Assembly: GCF_023205095.1 (NCBI RefSeq)
Contig: NZ_CP046242.1
Location: 1,291,001 to 1,355,000, forward strand
Direction of reading: 5' to 3'
DNA: 64,000 nt
Origin: Bizionia sp. M204
Lineage (GTDB): Bacteria; Bacteroidota; Bacteroidia; Flavobacteriales; Flavobacteriaceae
Shown: piece by piece, positions 8,649 through 18,990 of the stretch
Layout: the number at the start of each line of letters is the position of its first letter
How positions within the stretch are numbered: position 1 is the first letter of the stretch
Notes under the pieces: model-generated
Told to the model about the DNA's origin: nothing
Databases searched by the model: none
What the model saw: the letters and a program-made list of their open reading frames with translations, nothing else
Made by a program: the position numbers and the translations under genes

Positions 8649-8697
8649 CCTGACACGGGAAGGTTTTAACACTAACTATTTTCCTTCCCACGACAGG
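8649..8697. repeat. Imperfect inverted repeat beginning CCTGACA, copy 2
   Basis: CCTGACACGGGAAGG pairs with CCTTCCCACGACAGG at 12 of 15 positions, leaving a 19-base loop. No T-tract suitable for a terminator follows on either strand, so a small dispersed repeat is as likely as a transcription signal. Confidence 0.5.
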
Positions 8698-8783
8698 ACT
8701 TAACTATTCAGATATCTTTATCATCTTACAACCTTCTGTTAACTAATAACCAGAACATCAAAAAGATTATCACAAGAAATTAT

Positions 8784-9278
8784 CTATTGAATAGTTTTTT
8801 GAACTTTTCCGCATTTAAGCATTTTACTACCATAATACGGGTTTCTAACCTCCTTACTGGTACTTAACCAAGCACTACCCTTATCATACATTGGGCAAAA
8901 CTGTTCGTACAAGGTGGTTTTTGTGCCTGTAATAGCTACCATATCCGTCATATCTTTGCTCAAGGTCTTAAAGTGCTCGCGTTGATGGTCTATGGCACTT
9001 TCAGAAATATGTTCTGCGTGTTCCGTAGCATCTTCTATGATATCAGCAAGCTCTTCTTGCTGTTCATTTGTATAACCACTCATATCAAATGCTTTAAGAG
9101 AGGCTACTAGTTTAGTACCTGATTGTGCCGCTTTTTTAGTCTCATCTCCAACCAAAGCATCTTTTAAGTTAAAGTAATCCGTTAATATAACTTCTGCTTT
9201 TACATCACTACTTTGTGCATGGGTAAAAGAAACTACTAACAATAGCATGGCTGCTATACTCATTTTTAAATTTTTCAT
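8784..9278 (-). CDS. Secreted DUF3347 protein
   Basis: A 164-residue exported protein with an N-terminal signal peptide (cleavage expected after THAQ, residue 22) and a DUF3347 domain over the rest. It shares [34 protein letters not shown] and [17 protein letters not shown] with the gene at 10339 and with the C-terminus of the CusB-like adaptor. The conserved Cys, Met and His residues suggest periplasmic copper handling. It is last in a run of minus-strand genes that follows the multicopper oxidase. Confidence 0.85.
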   Translation of the reverse strand: MKNLKMSIAAMLLLVVSFTHAQSSDVKAEVILTDYFNLKDALVGDETKKAAQSGTKLVASLKAFDMSGYTNEQQEELADIIEDATEHAEHISESAIDHQREHFKTLSKDMTDMVAITGTKTTLYEQFCPMYDKGSAWLSTSKEVRNPYYGSKMLKCGKVQKTIQ

Positions 9279-9316
9279 TTTTATTACGTTTTAATTATTA
9301 ATTATTACTAGTTATT

Positions 9317-9874
9317 TTATTTTTTTACTAATAGAGCATCAATTGTTAAATTATGCTTATCATCAACCTTTAAAAAAAACTTTTTTGGTTGTTTTATATT
9401 GTAATCGGTAATTAACAAATCCCAAGAAGATGTTAATCGGAAGTTAGTCCCTTCGGGTTTTAATTCAACACCTATCATAACTTCTCGTGTTGTTCCTGCA
9501 AGAGTAAATTCACCTTTAACTTGGAGAGATTGCTTGTCCTTAACATTAGGGTCATATTTTTTAACCAACTTGCCTTTAAAAGTTATTGCTGGATATTTAC
9601 CAATGTTTAACAATTCATACATATCGTCATCCCGTTTGGTAATACCCGTTTTAATAGATTTGACTTGCAAACTGAAGTCTATTTCGCCTGTTTCAAAATT
9701 AATACTCCCTTTTAATACTTCAGACTCCCCTGTATAGGAGTTCAGTGGCATGGTAGCATTAAATAATGCTTTACCATTTTCAACCGCATACACTTGTGCA
9801 AATACAGAATGGTAGCTAAATAATAAAAGACTTAATATCAAACCAACCGATTTTATGTTCTTTCTATGTCTCAT
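9317..9874 (-). CDS. YceI-family periplasmic protein
   Basis: A 185-residue secreted protein with a signal peptide ending near SVFAQ and a YceI lipocalin-like domain: FETGEIDFSLQVKSI, then MYELLNIGKYPAITFKG, then FTLAGTTREV. YceI proteins bind isoprenoid-like lipids in the periplasm; their part in copper loci is not defined. It sits between a DUF3347 gene and a haem-binding-domain gene on the same strand. Confidence 0.87.
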   Translation of the reverse strand: MRHRKNIKSVGLILSLLLFSYHSVFAQVYAVENGKALFNATMPLNSYTGESEVLKGSINFETGEIDFSLQVKSIKTGITKRDDDMYELLNIGKYPAITFKGKLVKKYDPNVKDKQSLQVKGEFTLAGTTREVMIGVELKPEGTNFRLTSSWDLLITDYNIKQPKKFFLKVDDKHNLTIDALLVKK

Positions 9875-9885
9875 AATTTCTATGT

Positions 9886-10338
9886 TTATAAATTATCTTT
9901 TAATTTTGAAATAAAATTGATTAATTCCTCTTCTTCAGCTTTTGAATATATTGCCTCACTATGTATTAAAGTGTAAGAATCCAAAGGCATTTCTCCGCTT
10001 TCTATCTGTTTTATAATTGACCGAAGTTTACTTGATTTTCTTCGGCTTGAAAGCGAATCCCATTCACTAAAATTAAGTTCGGCCTTTCCTTCTTTGATGT
10101 GGTCTTCCAAAAACCAAGCAGCGGGTTGAATTTTATTATACCAAGGGTATTGCGTGTTATTACTGTGGCAATCATAGCAGGATACCTGTAACTTTTGCTG
10201 AATTTTTTCAGGAACATTATGGACTAACATAAAATCAGTTTTGGGTACTGTATCGTTTTGATTGCGTTCTGTGGGAATAAATTGTATCCCCACAAACCCT
10301 ACCAATAATACTAATGCTATGACTTTTACAATCTTCAT
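9886..10338 (-). CDS. Haem-binding-domain (cytochrome c-like) membrane-anchored protein
   Basis: A 150-residue protein with an N-terminal hydrophobic helix (residues 4-21) and a haem-binding domain. CYDCHSNNTQYPWYNKIQPA supplies the CxxCH haem c attachment motif and the YPWY stretch typical of this Bacteroidota family, and GEMPL near residue 130 gives a candidate Met ligand. It probably carries one covalent haem in the periplasm. It ends one base before the DUF3347 lipoprotein gene, so the two are tightly coupled. Confidence 0.83.
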   Translation of the reverse strand: MKIVKVIALVLLVGFVGIQFIPTERNQNDTVPKTDFMLVHNVPEKIQQKLQVSCYDCHSNNTQYPWYNKIQPAAWFLEDHIKEGKAELNFSEWDSLSSRRKSSKLRSIIKQIESGEMPLDSYTLIHSEAIYSKAEEEELINFISKLKDNL

Positions 10339-10941
10339 CTAGTTAATTTCTTTTTGCACCTTACCACATTTCAGCATTTTACTTCCGTAGTAAGGGTTTC
10401 TTACTTCTTCACTCATACTTAACCAATTACTACCACCATCGTACATTGGGCAAAATTGTTGGTATAGCGTGTTTTTAGTTCCAGTAATTGCGACCATATC
10501 CGTTACACCTTCACTTAAGATTTTAAAGTGCTCTCGCTGGTGTGCTATATCACTTTCAGAAATATGTTCTGCGTGTTCTACGGTATCTTCAATAATATCT
10601 TTTAAATCGGTCTTTTGCATATCTGTATAACTAGAAACATCAAGCTTCCCTAAACTTGTTGCCAGGCGTGCACCAAGTTCTTTGGCTTTAGCATTATCAT
10701 CGGCAACCAATGCATCTTTAAGATTGAAATAATCGTTTAATATGACTTCTGAATTACCATCTCCACTCATTGCCATGTCTTTTTTTTCACTATCGTGGTG
10801 ACCATCACTATTATCGTGATTCATTTCGGAATGGTCTACATCAGTGTTATTTTGTTCTTTGTTGTTGTCTTTACAAGACACTGCTGTTAAGGTTATGAAT
10901 GCTATCGCAACGATACCTAATGTTGTTTTTAATTTGCTCAT
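10339..10941 (-). CDS. DUF3347 lipoprotein with His/Met-rich N-terminal region
   Basis: A 200-residue lipoprotein with a lipobox ending AVSC (Cys23), a His/Asp/Met-rich linker (residues 30-70, with [17 protein letters not shown]) and a DUF3347 domain nearly identical in its C-terminal half to the protein at 8784. The linker looks like a low-affinity copper-binding segment. It follows the multicopper oxidase by 50 bases. The two free DUF3347 proteins probably arose by duplication within this operon. Confidence 0.86.
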   Translation of the reverse strand: MSKLKTTLGIVAIAFITLTAVSCKDNNKEQNNTDVDHSEMNHDNSDGHHDSEKKDMAMSGDGNSEVILNDYFNLKDALVADDNAKAKELGARLATSLGKLDVSSYTDMQKTDLKDIIEDTVEHAEHISESDIAHQREHFKILSEGVTDMVAITGTKNTLYQQFCPMYDGGSNWLSMSEEVRNPYYGSKMLKCGKVQKEIN

Positions 10942-10991
10942 TTTGTATTTGATTTTGATTATTAATATTAATTGTGATTTATTTTGTTTTA

Positions 10992-13325
10992 TTAAAAACG
11001 TGCAGATAGTCCACCACCTGCTCCAAAGCGATTGTCATAACTACCTATAATTGAAAAATTTCTAGATAATAAATATTCAATTCCTGCACTCCAGACGACT
11101 TCTTTCTTAAAGCTATCACCTAGTGGTAATTCATCTACCCATCCAAAATCTGCTTGATACTCATAAACTCCAAAAAGAACCGTTCTTGGAAAAATAGTTA
11201 TCGCACGACTCAAACTAATTTGTGGACGTAACTTACTATCCATACGAACATCTAGACTAAACAGAAATGGGGTTAAATACCTAATTCCTGCAATAGCGGT
11301 TGTATTGATTTCATCCAAACTATCGGCTCCTTCATTTTCAACATTTACACCACCAAAAACACGTAAATAATCGTGTAAATAGCGTTCATATGTAAATTCT
11401 GCTTCAAGGTTTTCGTTCCATCCATATTCCGCCGAAAGCGTAAACTGGTTTCTAATATTGGACGTCATAAATGTTGCACCAGTCATATGTGAAGCTACAT
11501 CAACCATTCCCCAAGAATACCATAAATCTGTTTCTTTAATCAATTTTGAAACGGGATAGGCTTCCATTCTAGTATCTCTAGGTGTATCGTAACTCATTAC
11601 TCTAGCCATACCACCCATCATATGATATAAAATATGACAATGGAAAAACCAGTCTCCATATTCATCCCCATAAAACTCGATAGTTAATTCTTCCATTGGC
11701 GGAACATTTACGGTATGTTTTAAGGGCGAGTATTCTCCATTTTTATTAATAACTCTAAAAAAGTGACCGTGTAAATGCATAGGATGATGCATCATTGTAA
11801 GGTTGTTTAGAGTGATTCTTGTAACTTGATTTCCCTTTATCTTTATCTTATCAGTTTCAGACAAGGGAACACCATTCATACTCCAAATATATCGGTTCAT
11901 ATTCCCTGTGAGGTTCAACAGGATTTCATTAACTGGTGTGCCTTTTGCATACGTTGTTTTTTCAGGAGACTTCAAATAATCATAGTTGTATTCTGAAAAC
12001 ATATCCATTCCCTCCATAGTGTTTGATTCTTTTTCATCCGTTTTCATATCACTATTTCCCATTTTAGAATGATCCATATGGGACATTGTAGAATCCATTT
12101 TCATATCATTCGCCATTTTATTATTTTTCATATTAGAATGATCCATCTTCATCTTACCGTCCATTTCCATCCCTTTCATATCATCCATCTGCATGCCATA
12201 TTCTTCTTTCATCTCAAAACGTTCATCTTTACCTGGCTGAAATTTTAGCGCGTGAGCACCCATTTTCATTTTCATTTTAGCCATTTCTTGCATCATTTGG
12301 ATTTTGTCAGGTCTCGGAAGAATTTCTGCAGGTAGAATTTTGCCATTACCAATGTATGCCAAGGAAGTGCCAGAGCCATCTTGCGCCATTGAACGCAACT
12401 CAATTTTACCATTTTCAGGAATAGTTATAATAAAATCGTAGGCTTCTGCAATAGCAATAAATGTTTTGCTACGCTTTACAGGAACAATGTCTTTTCCATC
12501 AGCAGAAACCATTGTTGGCGCTTCGCCTCCAAAGGTCATCCAGAATTGTGAGGAAGCAGATCCATTTATAATGCGCAACCTGACTTTTTCACCTGGTTGA
12601 AATTCAGGGTATTCTGCAATCTCTTTACCATTGACTAAAAATGCAGGATAATAAATATCAGCAATATCGGCACCTTCCATCCGTTGACGCCAGAAATCTA
12701 ATTGTGCACCAAAGGCACCTCTTGCTATCACTTGATTTAAAGGGGTAGATGTACCTTTCTTCATTTGATACCACTCATTACCTCGTTTAAGGTTTCGTAG
12801 CACATTCATTGGTTTTTCATTTGTCCAGTCGGACAACATTAACACTAAATCTTTGTCATACTCGAAGCTTTCTTCTTTTGGATGGATGATAATGGAACCA
12901 AAAACACCACTTTGTTCCTGTAGCATTGTGTGCGAGTGATACCAATACGTTCCATTTTGTTTAATTGCAAATTCATATTTAAAAGTGGTTCCAGCCTTAA
13001 TGGGTGGCGTAGTCAAATAAGGAACGCCATCGTAGAAATTTGGCAAAAGAAATCCGTGCCAATGCACCGAAGTTTCAACGCTCATTTCATTTTTTACATA
13101 AATAACCGCATATTCGCCTTCGGTAAATTCAAGGGTTGGCCCTGGGATTGTCCCATTAACGGTCATCCCTTTTACTTCTTTTCCCGCTTTATTAACCATT
13201 TCTTCTTTGAGGGTTAACGTATATTCCTTTACTGGCAAATTATCAATATTGCCTTCAACAGACTGTGCAAACAGTGCTGGACAGCCTATTAATAGGAATA
13301 GAATTGAATAGTGTATTGCTTTCAT
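10992..13325 (-). CDS. copA: Multicopper oxidase CopA fused to a CopB-like outer-membrane domain
   Basis: A 777-residue exported protein. Residues 1-21 form a signal peptide. Residues 35 to about 575 are a three-domain multicopper oxidase with the copper-ligand motifs HWHG (88-91), HSH (130-132), HPMHLHGHF and [11 protein letters not shown] (around 563). A Met/His-rich insert lies between about 345 and 430 (repeats of the type MDHSKM). From about residue 600 to the end the sequence changes to a CopB-like domain ([33 protein letters not shown]) that in other bacteria is a separate outer-membrane protein. The fusion would tie Cu(I) oxidation to the outer membrane. It lies 62 bases after the cusC-like gene. 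Confidence 0.92.
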   Translation of the reverse strand: MKAIHYSILFLLIGCPALFAQSVEGNIDNLPVKEYTLTLKEEMVNKAGKEVKGMTVNGTIPGPTLEFTEGEYAVIYVKNEMSVETSVHWHGFLLPNFYDGVPYLTTPPIKAGTTFKYEFAIKQNGTYWYHSHTMLQEQSGVFGSIIIHPKEESFEYDKDLVLMLSDWTNEKPMNVLRNLKRGNEWYQMKKGTSTPLNQVIARGAFGAQLDFWRQRMEGADIADIYYPAFLVNGKEIAEYPEFQPGEKVRLRIINGSASSQFWMTFGGEAPTMVSADGKDIVPVKRSKTFIAIAEAYDFIITIPENGKIELRSMAQDGSGTSLAYIGNGKILPAEILPRPDKIQMMQEMAKMKMKMGAHALKFQPGKDERFEMKEEYGMQMDDMKGMEMDGKMKMDHSNMKNNKMANDMKMDSTMSHMDHSKMGNSDMKTDEKESNTMEGMDMFSEYNYDYLKSPEKTTYAKGTPVNEILLNLTGNMNRYIWSMNGVPLSETDKIKIKGNQVTRITLNNLTMMHHPMHLHGHFFRVINKNGEYSPLKHTVNVPPMEELTIEFYGDEYGDWFFHCHILYHMMGGMARVMSYDTPRDTRMEAYPVSKLIKETDLWYSWGMVDVASHMTGATFMTSNIRNQFTLSAEYGWNENLEAEFTYERYLHDYLRVFGGVNVENEGADSLDEINTTAIAGIRYLTPFLFSLDVRMDSKLRPQISLSRAITIFPRTVLFGVYEYQADFGWVDELPLGDSFKKEVVWSAGIEYLLSRNFSIIGSYDNRFGAGGGLSARF

Positions 13326-13387
13326 ATTTTTAGTTTTCTCAATTTTAATAAAAATTAGTTCTTCTAATTGCTCCAGATCGGATTGTA

Positions 13388-14599
13388 TTAATTCGTTAAA
13401 TAATTAATAAGAGCGGTTTGAACATAATAAAGCTTGATTGTCTCAATTTGCCCCATTTGAAACTTCAATTGTAATTCCTGAATATCGAGTACGTCATTAA
13501 AATTAATAGTTCCCGTTTCATAGTTTTTAATAAGGATTTCTTCAGCATCTTCGGCCTGTTTCAAGTTGTTTGCCTGTGTATTGAATTTTATTCTTGCCTG
13601 ATTACGCTGCGAAATAGCTTTTGATAATTCGGCTGTCAACACATTCAGACGTTCGTCTTTTTGAGATTGTATTTCCTTTTTTCGCAACTCATTCTGCTTA
13701 GTTTGAGATTTATATTTATTATTGAATATTGGAATTGACACAGAAACCATGGGCATAACCATATCTTTAAAAGAGCTGGTTATCATTGGACTATCTTCTT
13801 GGTTGATATACTGCACTCCGAAACCAATCATTGGTCCACCTTCTTTTTGGTTTAACAACTCGGCCTGCTCCACAGACTGGTATAGTTTGTCGTATTTAAG
13901 CAACTCTGGATTTACGGACAAACTCTCATAACTATAAAAATTGTCGCCTTTCGGAATTTCCAAAGAAGAAACGACAGTTACATCTTTATTATATTCCCGG
14001 TTTATTAAACTGTTCATAGCTGCCTGTATCCCTTTATTTTGCTGAATTAAAACGTCTTTCTCCTGTTTTAGCTCATTCTGTCTAATTTGTAACCGCAACA
14101 CATCCACTGCTGATGCCTTGCCTACCTCTAAAGAAGTGAGTGCAAGACGTTCATAAGTTTCCAAGAGTGCTATATTTTCATCAAGCACTTTTTGTTTGGC
14201 TCTAATTTCATAGAGCAAATAATAGAATTGGGATACGGAAAGTGCTAATTTTCGTTTTGCGATTGTCACTTCAACATATTGAGCATCTGCCATCGATGTG
14301 GCGTAATGCTCTCTTGCAGATATCGTTCCGAACCACGGTAACATTTGCATTACAGAGGCGCTGAATTGTTCCATAGGCATATCCATTTCAGGTGCTATAG
14401 CCATAACTCCAAAATTAAATTCTGTATTTGGTAAGCTGTTAACTTCATTTACTTTTTCAGAAGCAATTTGAAACTGAAGATCAAACTTTTGAATCTCTGG
14501 ACTTTGGGTTAATGCTTCTTGAATAAGAGTTTCTAAATCTTGTGCTTTTGCGAAAGTTGGCACAAACAACAAACAGATTATAAATATTATATGTTTCAT
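13388..14599 (-). CDS. cusC: CusC-like outer-membrane efflux protein (TolC family)
   Basis: A 403-residue outer-membrane factor that forms the exit duct of the RND pump. It has a signal peptide ending near AKAQ (residue 20) and two outer-membrane-efflux repeats rich in coiled-coil helices, with the second ending in the family-typical NFNDVLDIQELQLKFQMGQIE. Its start codon overlaps the cusA stop by 4 bases, so the two are translationally coupled. A small Met-rich patch (MAIAPEMDMPMEQFSASVMQM, about residues 66-86) fits a copper substrate. Confidence 0.9.
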   Translation of the reverse strand: MKHIIFIICLLFVPTFAKAQDLETLIQEALTQSPEIQKFDLQFQIASEKVNEVNSLPNTEFNFGVMAIAPEMDMPMEQFSASVMQMLPWFGTISAREHYATSMADAQYVEVTIAKRKLALSVSQFYYLLYEIRAKQKVLDENIALLETYERLALTSLEVGKASAVDVLRLQIRQNELKQEKDVLIQQNKGIQAAMNSLINREYNKDVTVVSSLEIPKGDNFYSYESLSVNPELLKYDKLYQSVEQAELLNQKEGGPMIGFGVQYINQEDSPMITSSFKDMVMPMVSVSIPIFNNKYKSQTKQNELRKKEIQSQKDERLNVLTAELSKAISQRNQARIKFNTQANNLKQAEDAEEILIKNYETGTINFNDVLDIQELQLKFQMGQIETIKLYYVQTALINYLTN

Positions 14600-17500
14600 T
14601 TTATAGCTCTTTTTAATTGAAATTCTTTTTTCCAGCTAAACAATACTGGAACAACAAATAAAGTTATAAGTGCAATAAGCATCCCTCCAAATGATGGTAT
14701 AGCCATTGGAATCATTATATCACTCCCACGACCCGTTGATGTTAATACCGGTAACAGCGCAAGAATAGTTGTTGCCGTTGTCATTAAACATGGACGAATA
14801 CGCTTTTCTCCTGCTTCGACTACAGATGCCCGAATTTCCTGTTTTGTTTCTGGCGTATTTCTATCAAAGGTTTGGGTCAAATAAGTGGCCATTACCACAC
14901 CATCATCTGTAGCAATACCAAACAAAGCAATAAAACCAACCCATACCGCAACACTTAAATTAATAGTGTGCATTTGAAAGAGGTCTCGTAGATTTTCCCC
15001 AAAGAAATTGAAGTTTAGAAACCAATCTTGGCCATAAAACCAAATCATTAGAAATCCTCCAGCAAAGGCTACTGCAATTCCAGTAAATACCATCAAAGAT
15101 GTGCTCACGGAACGGAACTGGAAATAAAGGATAAGGAAAATAATGGCAAGTGCCAATGGTACAACAACACCAAGAGTTTTCTCTGCTCGTAATTGGTTTT
15201 CGTATGTTCCCGTGAATTGATAATTGATACCTTTAGGCACAATCAATTCCCCTGAATCGATTTTTTCCTGAATAAGCGCTTGTGCATTTTCCACCACGTC
15301 TACTTCAGCGAAACCATCTAGTTTATCAAAAAGAACATATCCTACTAAAAACGTATCCTCACTCTTTATAACTTGTGGTCCTTGCTCATATCTAATAGTC
15401 ACAAGCTCACTTAATGGTACTGGACTTCCTTTTTCAACAGGAACATAAATGTCTTCGAGGTCATTTGGGTTTGCTCGTAATTCTCTTGGGTATCGCACTC
15501 GAATACCGTAACGTTCCCTACCTTCAACAGTTTGTGTTAATACCATTCCTCCAACTGAAATCTGAATGACTTGTTGAACATCTTCAATAGTAATTCCATA
15601 TCGCGCCAGTCGATCCCTGTCAATATCCAATAACAGATAAGGTTTACCTACAATACGGTCAGCAAATACAGCTTCGTTCTTAACGCCTTCTGATTGTTTT
15701 AATAAATCTTCCAATTGCAATCCAAAGGCTTCAATTTCTTTTAAGTCCTGCCCTTTAACTTTTATTCCCATTGGTGCTCGCATACCTGTTTGTAGCATTA
15801 CCAAGCGTGTTTCAATAGGTTGTAACTTGGGTGCGGAAGTAACTCCAGGAAGCTTTGTAACCCTTACAATTTCTTTCCAAATATCATCTGGTGATTTAAT
15901 CTCTGGTCTCCAGTTTCTAAAGTACTCTCCATCGTCATCTGGAATAAGTTGAGAACTAGTGACAGAAAAAGGATCTTTTAATTCGGATGCCTTGTAATTG
16001 GAATTGTCATCTTCAATTTCATTATTTGGATTGGTTACCAAACTTCCATCCTTGAGAACGAACAATCCATCATCATTTACTTTAAAGCGCTGTCTTTTCC
16101 GTTTCTCATTTAAGATGTATTCTGATTTGTATTGAATTATGTTTTCGTACATCGACAAAGGTGCAGGGTCTAATGCAGACTCTGTACGACCAGATTTACC
16201 AACGACTGTTTCAATTTCTGGAAGACTAGCTACAGCCATATCCAATTGCTGCAATACACGTTTGTTCTCTTCAACTCCAGAGTGCGGCATTGAAGTAGGC
16301 ATCAGCAGAAAAGATCCTTCATTAAGGGATGGCATAAATTCCTTACCAGTATCGCGCATAATCAATACACCCAAAATTACAATCGCAGTGGGTACTGAAA
16401 GAAATAACAACTTATTGCGCAGTGCCCAATTTAAAATGCGCACATAATAGTTTCTAAAAAGTGTAAATACGCCTAAAAGACCAAAACAGATAAGACCTAC
16501 AAAAATTAGATTTATAAATATGCTTCTATCTACGCCAAGTGGTCTCCAATATTCTGCCAACAAGAATATGATGGCAAAAGCGGATACAAAAATGTTGATA
16601 GTATTGGCTCGTTTTGAGGTAATCATTTTTTTTAATGAGAGGATACCCACCACACCAAATGCTACTAATATTATTCCAAGAGGATATCCAAAAATAAGGG
16701 ATACAATACCCAAAATAATCATTGCCCCATTTAGCATATAACTAAACGATGTCTTTATGTTACGCTTTTTAAATAAATAGGCTGCAAACGGTGGAATTAA
16801 AAATAAAGCCACAATTAGGGATGCTGTTAGCGCAGCCGTTTTGGTAAAAGCCAATGGTCTAAATAATTTACCTTCAGCACCAATCATCGTAAATACAGGA
16901 ATAAAACTTATAATTGTGGTCAGTACAGCAGTCAAAATTGCACCAGAAACTTCGGCAGTTGCATTATATACAACGGTGTTCATTGGCACGTTTTCATCAT
17001 TTTCGTCAATATGCCGGAGCACATTCTCCGTAAGAATAACGCCCACATCTACCATTGTGCCAATAGCAATAGCAATACCCGATAAAGCCACAATATTAGC
17101 ATCTACGTTAAACAGCTTCATTGAAATAAAAACCATTAACACCGCAACAGGTAATAATCCCGAAATCAATAATGAAGCCCTTAAATTGAACACCATTATG
17201 ATGATTACGAAAATAGTTATTAGGATCTCTAAAGACAGCGCTTCGTCTAGCGTGCCTAATGTTTCTTGAATAAGCTCTGTTCTGTCATAAAAGGGAACAA
17301 CGGTAAGTTGTGATGTTCTACCATCACTTAATGTTTTAGAGGGCAAACCTGAACTTAATTCGCTTATTTTCTCTTTCACATTATTGATGACCTCCATAGG
17401 GTTAGCACCATATCTGGCAACCACCACCCCTCCTACAACCTCTGCTCCTTCTTTATCTAAAATACCTCTTCTTGTTGCAGGACCGTGCGAAACTTTTGCA

Positions 17501-18336
17501 ATATCCTTTAAACGTATAGAGGTGAAATTTTCTGATGTCACTACAGCATTTTCTAGATCTTCAATGGACTTGACATACCCCAAACCACGTATGAGATATT
17601 CCGCTTGGTTAATTTCCAAAGTCTGTGCACCAACATCTTTATTACTTTGTTTAACCGCTTTTACAACTTCACTTAATCCGATTTTATATTGCCTCATCAA
17701 CTCGGGGTTGACATCAACTTGGTATTCTAAAACATAACCGCCAATTGAGGCAACTTCTGAAACACCACTTGCTGAAGACAGCGCATATTTCACGTAGAAA
17801 TCTTGAATGCTTCGTAATTCTTGTAAATCCCAGCCACCTGTGACGTTTCCATTTTCATCTCGTCCTTCTAAAGTGTACCAATAAATTTGTCCTAAACCTG
17901 TCGCATCAGGTCCTAATGCCGGATTTACTCCTTCAGGAAGCAATCCTGCAGGTAATGAGTTTAACTTCTCAAGTATGCGACTTCTACTCCAATAAAATTC
18001 GATATCCTCTTCAAAAATGATATAGATACTAGAAAAACCGAACATAGAAGAACTACGTATGGTTTTAACGCCTGGAATTCCCAAAAGCGATGTGGTTAAT
18101 GGATAGGTAATTTGGTCTTCAATATCTTGTGGTGATCGACCATCCCATTTAGTAAATACAATTTGTTGGTTTTCACCAATATCAGGAATAGCATCTACTG
18201 CTACTGGATTTCTTGGAAAAGAACCTGTATTCCATTCAAAAGGGGCATTTACGACTCCCCAACCTACAAATAGCGCTAACATTAAAACAGCGACTAGTTT
18301 ATTTTCTATTAAAAATTTGATGCTTTTATTTAGCAT
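14596..18336 (-). CDS. cusA: CusA/CzcA-family heavy-metal RND permease
   Basis: The proton-driven inner-membrane pump of a tripartite Cu/Ag-type exporter. At 1246 residues it is longer than E. coli CusA by about 200, because of extra hydrophobic helices and a charged insert in the middle (about residues 530-640 and 745-800). It shows the usual twelve-helix RND plan with two large periplasmic loops, the DGRSPQDIEDQITYPL region near the N-terminus, and the TM4 stretch SGIAIAIGTMVDVGVILTEN that includes the acidic proton-relay residue. It lies about 105 bases downstream of a HYC_CC_PP gene and overlaps cusC. Confidence 0.94.
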   Translation of the reverse strand: MLNKSIKFLIENKLVAVLMLALFVGWGVVNAPFEWNTGSFPRNPVAVDAIPDIGENQQIVFTKWDGRSPQDIEDQITYPLTTSLLGIPGVKTIRSSSMFGFSSIYIIFEEDIEFYWSRSRILEKLNSLPAGLLPEGVNPALGPDATGLGQIYWYTLEGRDENGNVTGGWDLQELRSIQDFYVKYALSSASGVSEVASIGGYVLEYQVDVNPELMRQYKIGLSEVVKAVKQSNKDVGAQTLEINQAEYLIRGLGYVKSIEDLENAVVTSENFTSIRLKDIAKVSHGPATRRGILDKEGAEVVGGVVVARYGANPMEVINNVKEKISELSSGLPSKTLSDGRTSQLTVVPFYDRTELIQETLGTLDEALSLEILITIFVIIIMVFNLRASLLISGLLPVAVLMVFISMKLFNVDANIVALSGIAIAIGTMVDVGVILTENVLRHIDENDENVPMNTVVYNATAEVSGAILTAVLTTIISFIPVFTMIGAEGKLFRPLAFTKTAALTASLIVALFLIPPFAAYLFKKRNIKTSFSYMLNGAMIILGIVSLIFGYPLGIILVAFGVVGILSLKKMITSKRANTINIFVSAFAIIFLLAEYWRPLGVDRSIFINLIFVGLICFGLLGVFTLFRNYYVRILNWALRNKLLFLSVPTAIVILGVLIMRDTGKEFMPSLNEGSFLLMPTSMPHSGVEENKRVLQQLDMAVASLPEIETVVGKSGRTESALDPAPLSMYENIIQYKSEYILNEKRKRQRFKVNDDGLFVLKDGSLVTNPNNEIEDDNSNYKASELKDPFSVTSSQLIPDDDGEYFRNWRPEIKSPDDIWKEIVRVTKLPGVTSAPKLQPIETRLVMLQTGMRAPMGIKVKGQDLKEIEAFGLQLEDLLKQSEGVKNEAVFADRIVGKPYLLLDIDRDRLARYGITIEDVQQVIQISVGGMVLTQTVEGRERYGIRVRYPRELRANPNDLEDIYVPVEKGSPVPLSELVTIRYEQGPQVIKSEDTFLVGYVLFDKLDGFAEVDVVENAQALIQEKIDSGELIVPKGINYQFTGTYENQLRAEKTLGVVVPLALAIIFLILYFQFRSVSTSLMVFTGIAVAFAGGFLMIWFYGQDWFLNFNFFGENLRDLFQMHTINLSVAVWVGFIALFGIATDDGVVMATYLTQTFDRNTPETKQEIRASVVEAGEKRIRPCLMTTATTILALLPVLTSTGRGSDIMIPMAIPSFGGMLIALITLFVVPVLFSWKKEFQLKRAIK

Positions 18337-18441
18337 AAAAATGAGTTTTAAGTAATTATAAATCTTGTTTAAAAAGTGCTAAACAAGTAGAATTGTCCAA
18401 AACAATTTAATGCAGGACTACAAGTGATAATTACTTAAAAA

Positions 18442-18858
18442 TCAAATAAGGAAAGTTTGGTCTAGAATTTGAATATCCTTGACCAGAAGAGGAGGTGTGT
18501 AATCTCTATAAGCGTTTAAATCTGTTTGAGATTCAAAAAACAAATTTATATAAGTGTGAATAAACGCAGCAACAAATAATTGTTGGTCTTTATTCAATTT
18601 ATCAAACGACGTTTTTATAGTATCTTGGCCTTCAACAATAAATTGTTCATCACTACAACAATCGTCTTTGCTGATATCACACTCTGATGAAGGCAATTGT
18701 TGTTGAACTTCCATTCCGCAAGTTTCAACGTGACCAAATAAAGAAGAATCCACTAACGTATCACCACAATAGTGACTATCAACAGTAAATGAAACTGTTG
18801 ATAGAAGCACAATAAGTGCCATACAAATGGATGATATTTTATGAAAAAATTCCTTCAT
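18442..18858 (-). CDS. HYC_CC_PP family protein
   Basis: A 138-residue exported protein with an N-terminal hydrophobic segment (residues 10-27), then the family landmarks in order: HYCG, a CxxE/CD cluster, DDCCSDE, and YTPPLL near the C-terminus. Function is unknown, but the family is found beside copper genes in Bacteroidota and a periplasmic metal-binding role is likely. It is head-to-head with a homologue at 19150 (290 bases apart) and is probably the first gene of the cusA-cusC-copA transcript. A minus-strand -7 element TAACTTTG lies at 18874-18867. Confidence 0.83.
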   Translation of the reverse strand: MKEFFHKISSICMALIVLLSTVSFTVDSHYCGDTLVDSSLFGHVETCGMEVQQQLPSSECDISKDDCCSDEQFIVEGQDTIKTSFDKLNKDQQLFVAAFIHTYINLFFESQTDLNAYRDYTPPLLVKDIQILDQTFLI

Positions 18859-18866
18859 TAGTACTG

Positions 18867-18874
18867 CAAAGTTA
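18867..18874 (-). promoter_or_regulatory. Likely -7 element of the cus operon promoter
   Basis: On the minus strand this reads TAACTTTG, matching TAnnTTTG, eight bases before the start codon at 18858. Transcription would begin very close to the start codon. No palindrome like those found before 19150 or 53900 lies at the matching upstream distance. Confidence 0.45.
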
Positions 18875-18990
18875 GAAAAAATTTATAACATTCTATTTAT
18901 TTAACATTTCTTTTTGATTCATCGAGATTTAATTTGCACTTTAAAAAGCGTAAATATTATGTACAAATAAAAAGATTACATTTTATTTTA

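Larger units (their letters stand above)
8264..8783. other. 520-base gene-free stretch with two stem-loops
   Basis: No convincing coding frame is present on either strand. The right half holds two imperfect stem-loops that begin with the same CCTGACA sequence (8547-8604 and 8649-8697). The rest is AT-rich with no recognisable promoter element. Confidence 0.6.

Noticed and set aside
16139-17737. Several plus-strand frames opposite cusA
   Set aside because: They lack domains, have low-complexity Ile/Thr/Ser composition and lie fully inside a convincing 1246-residue gene.
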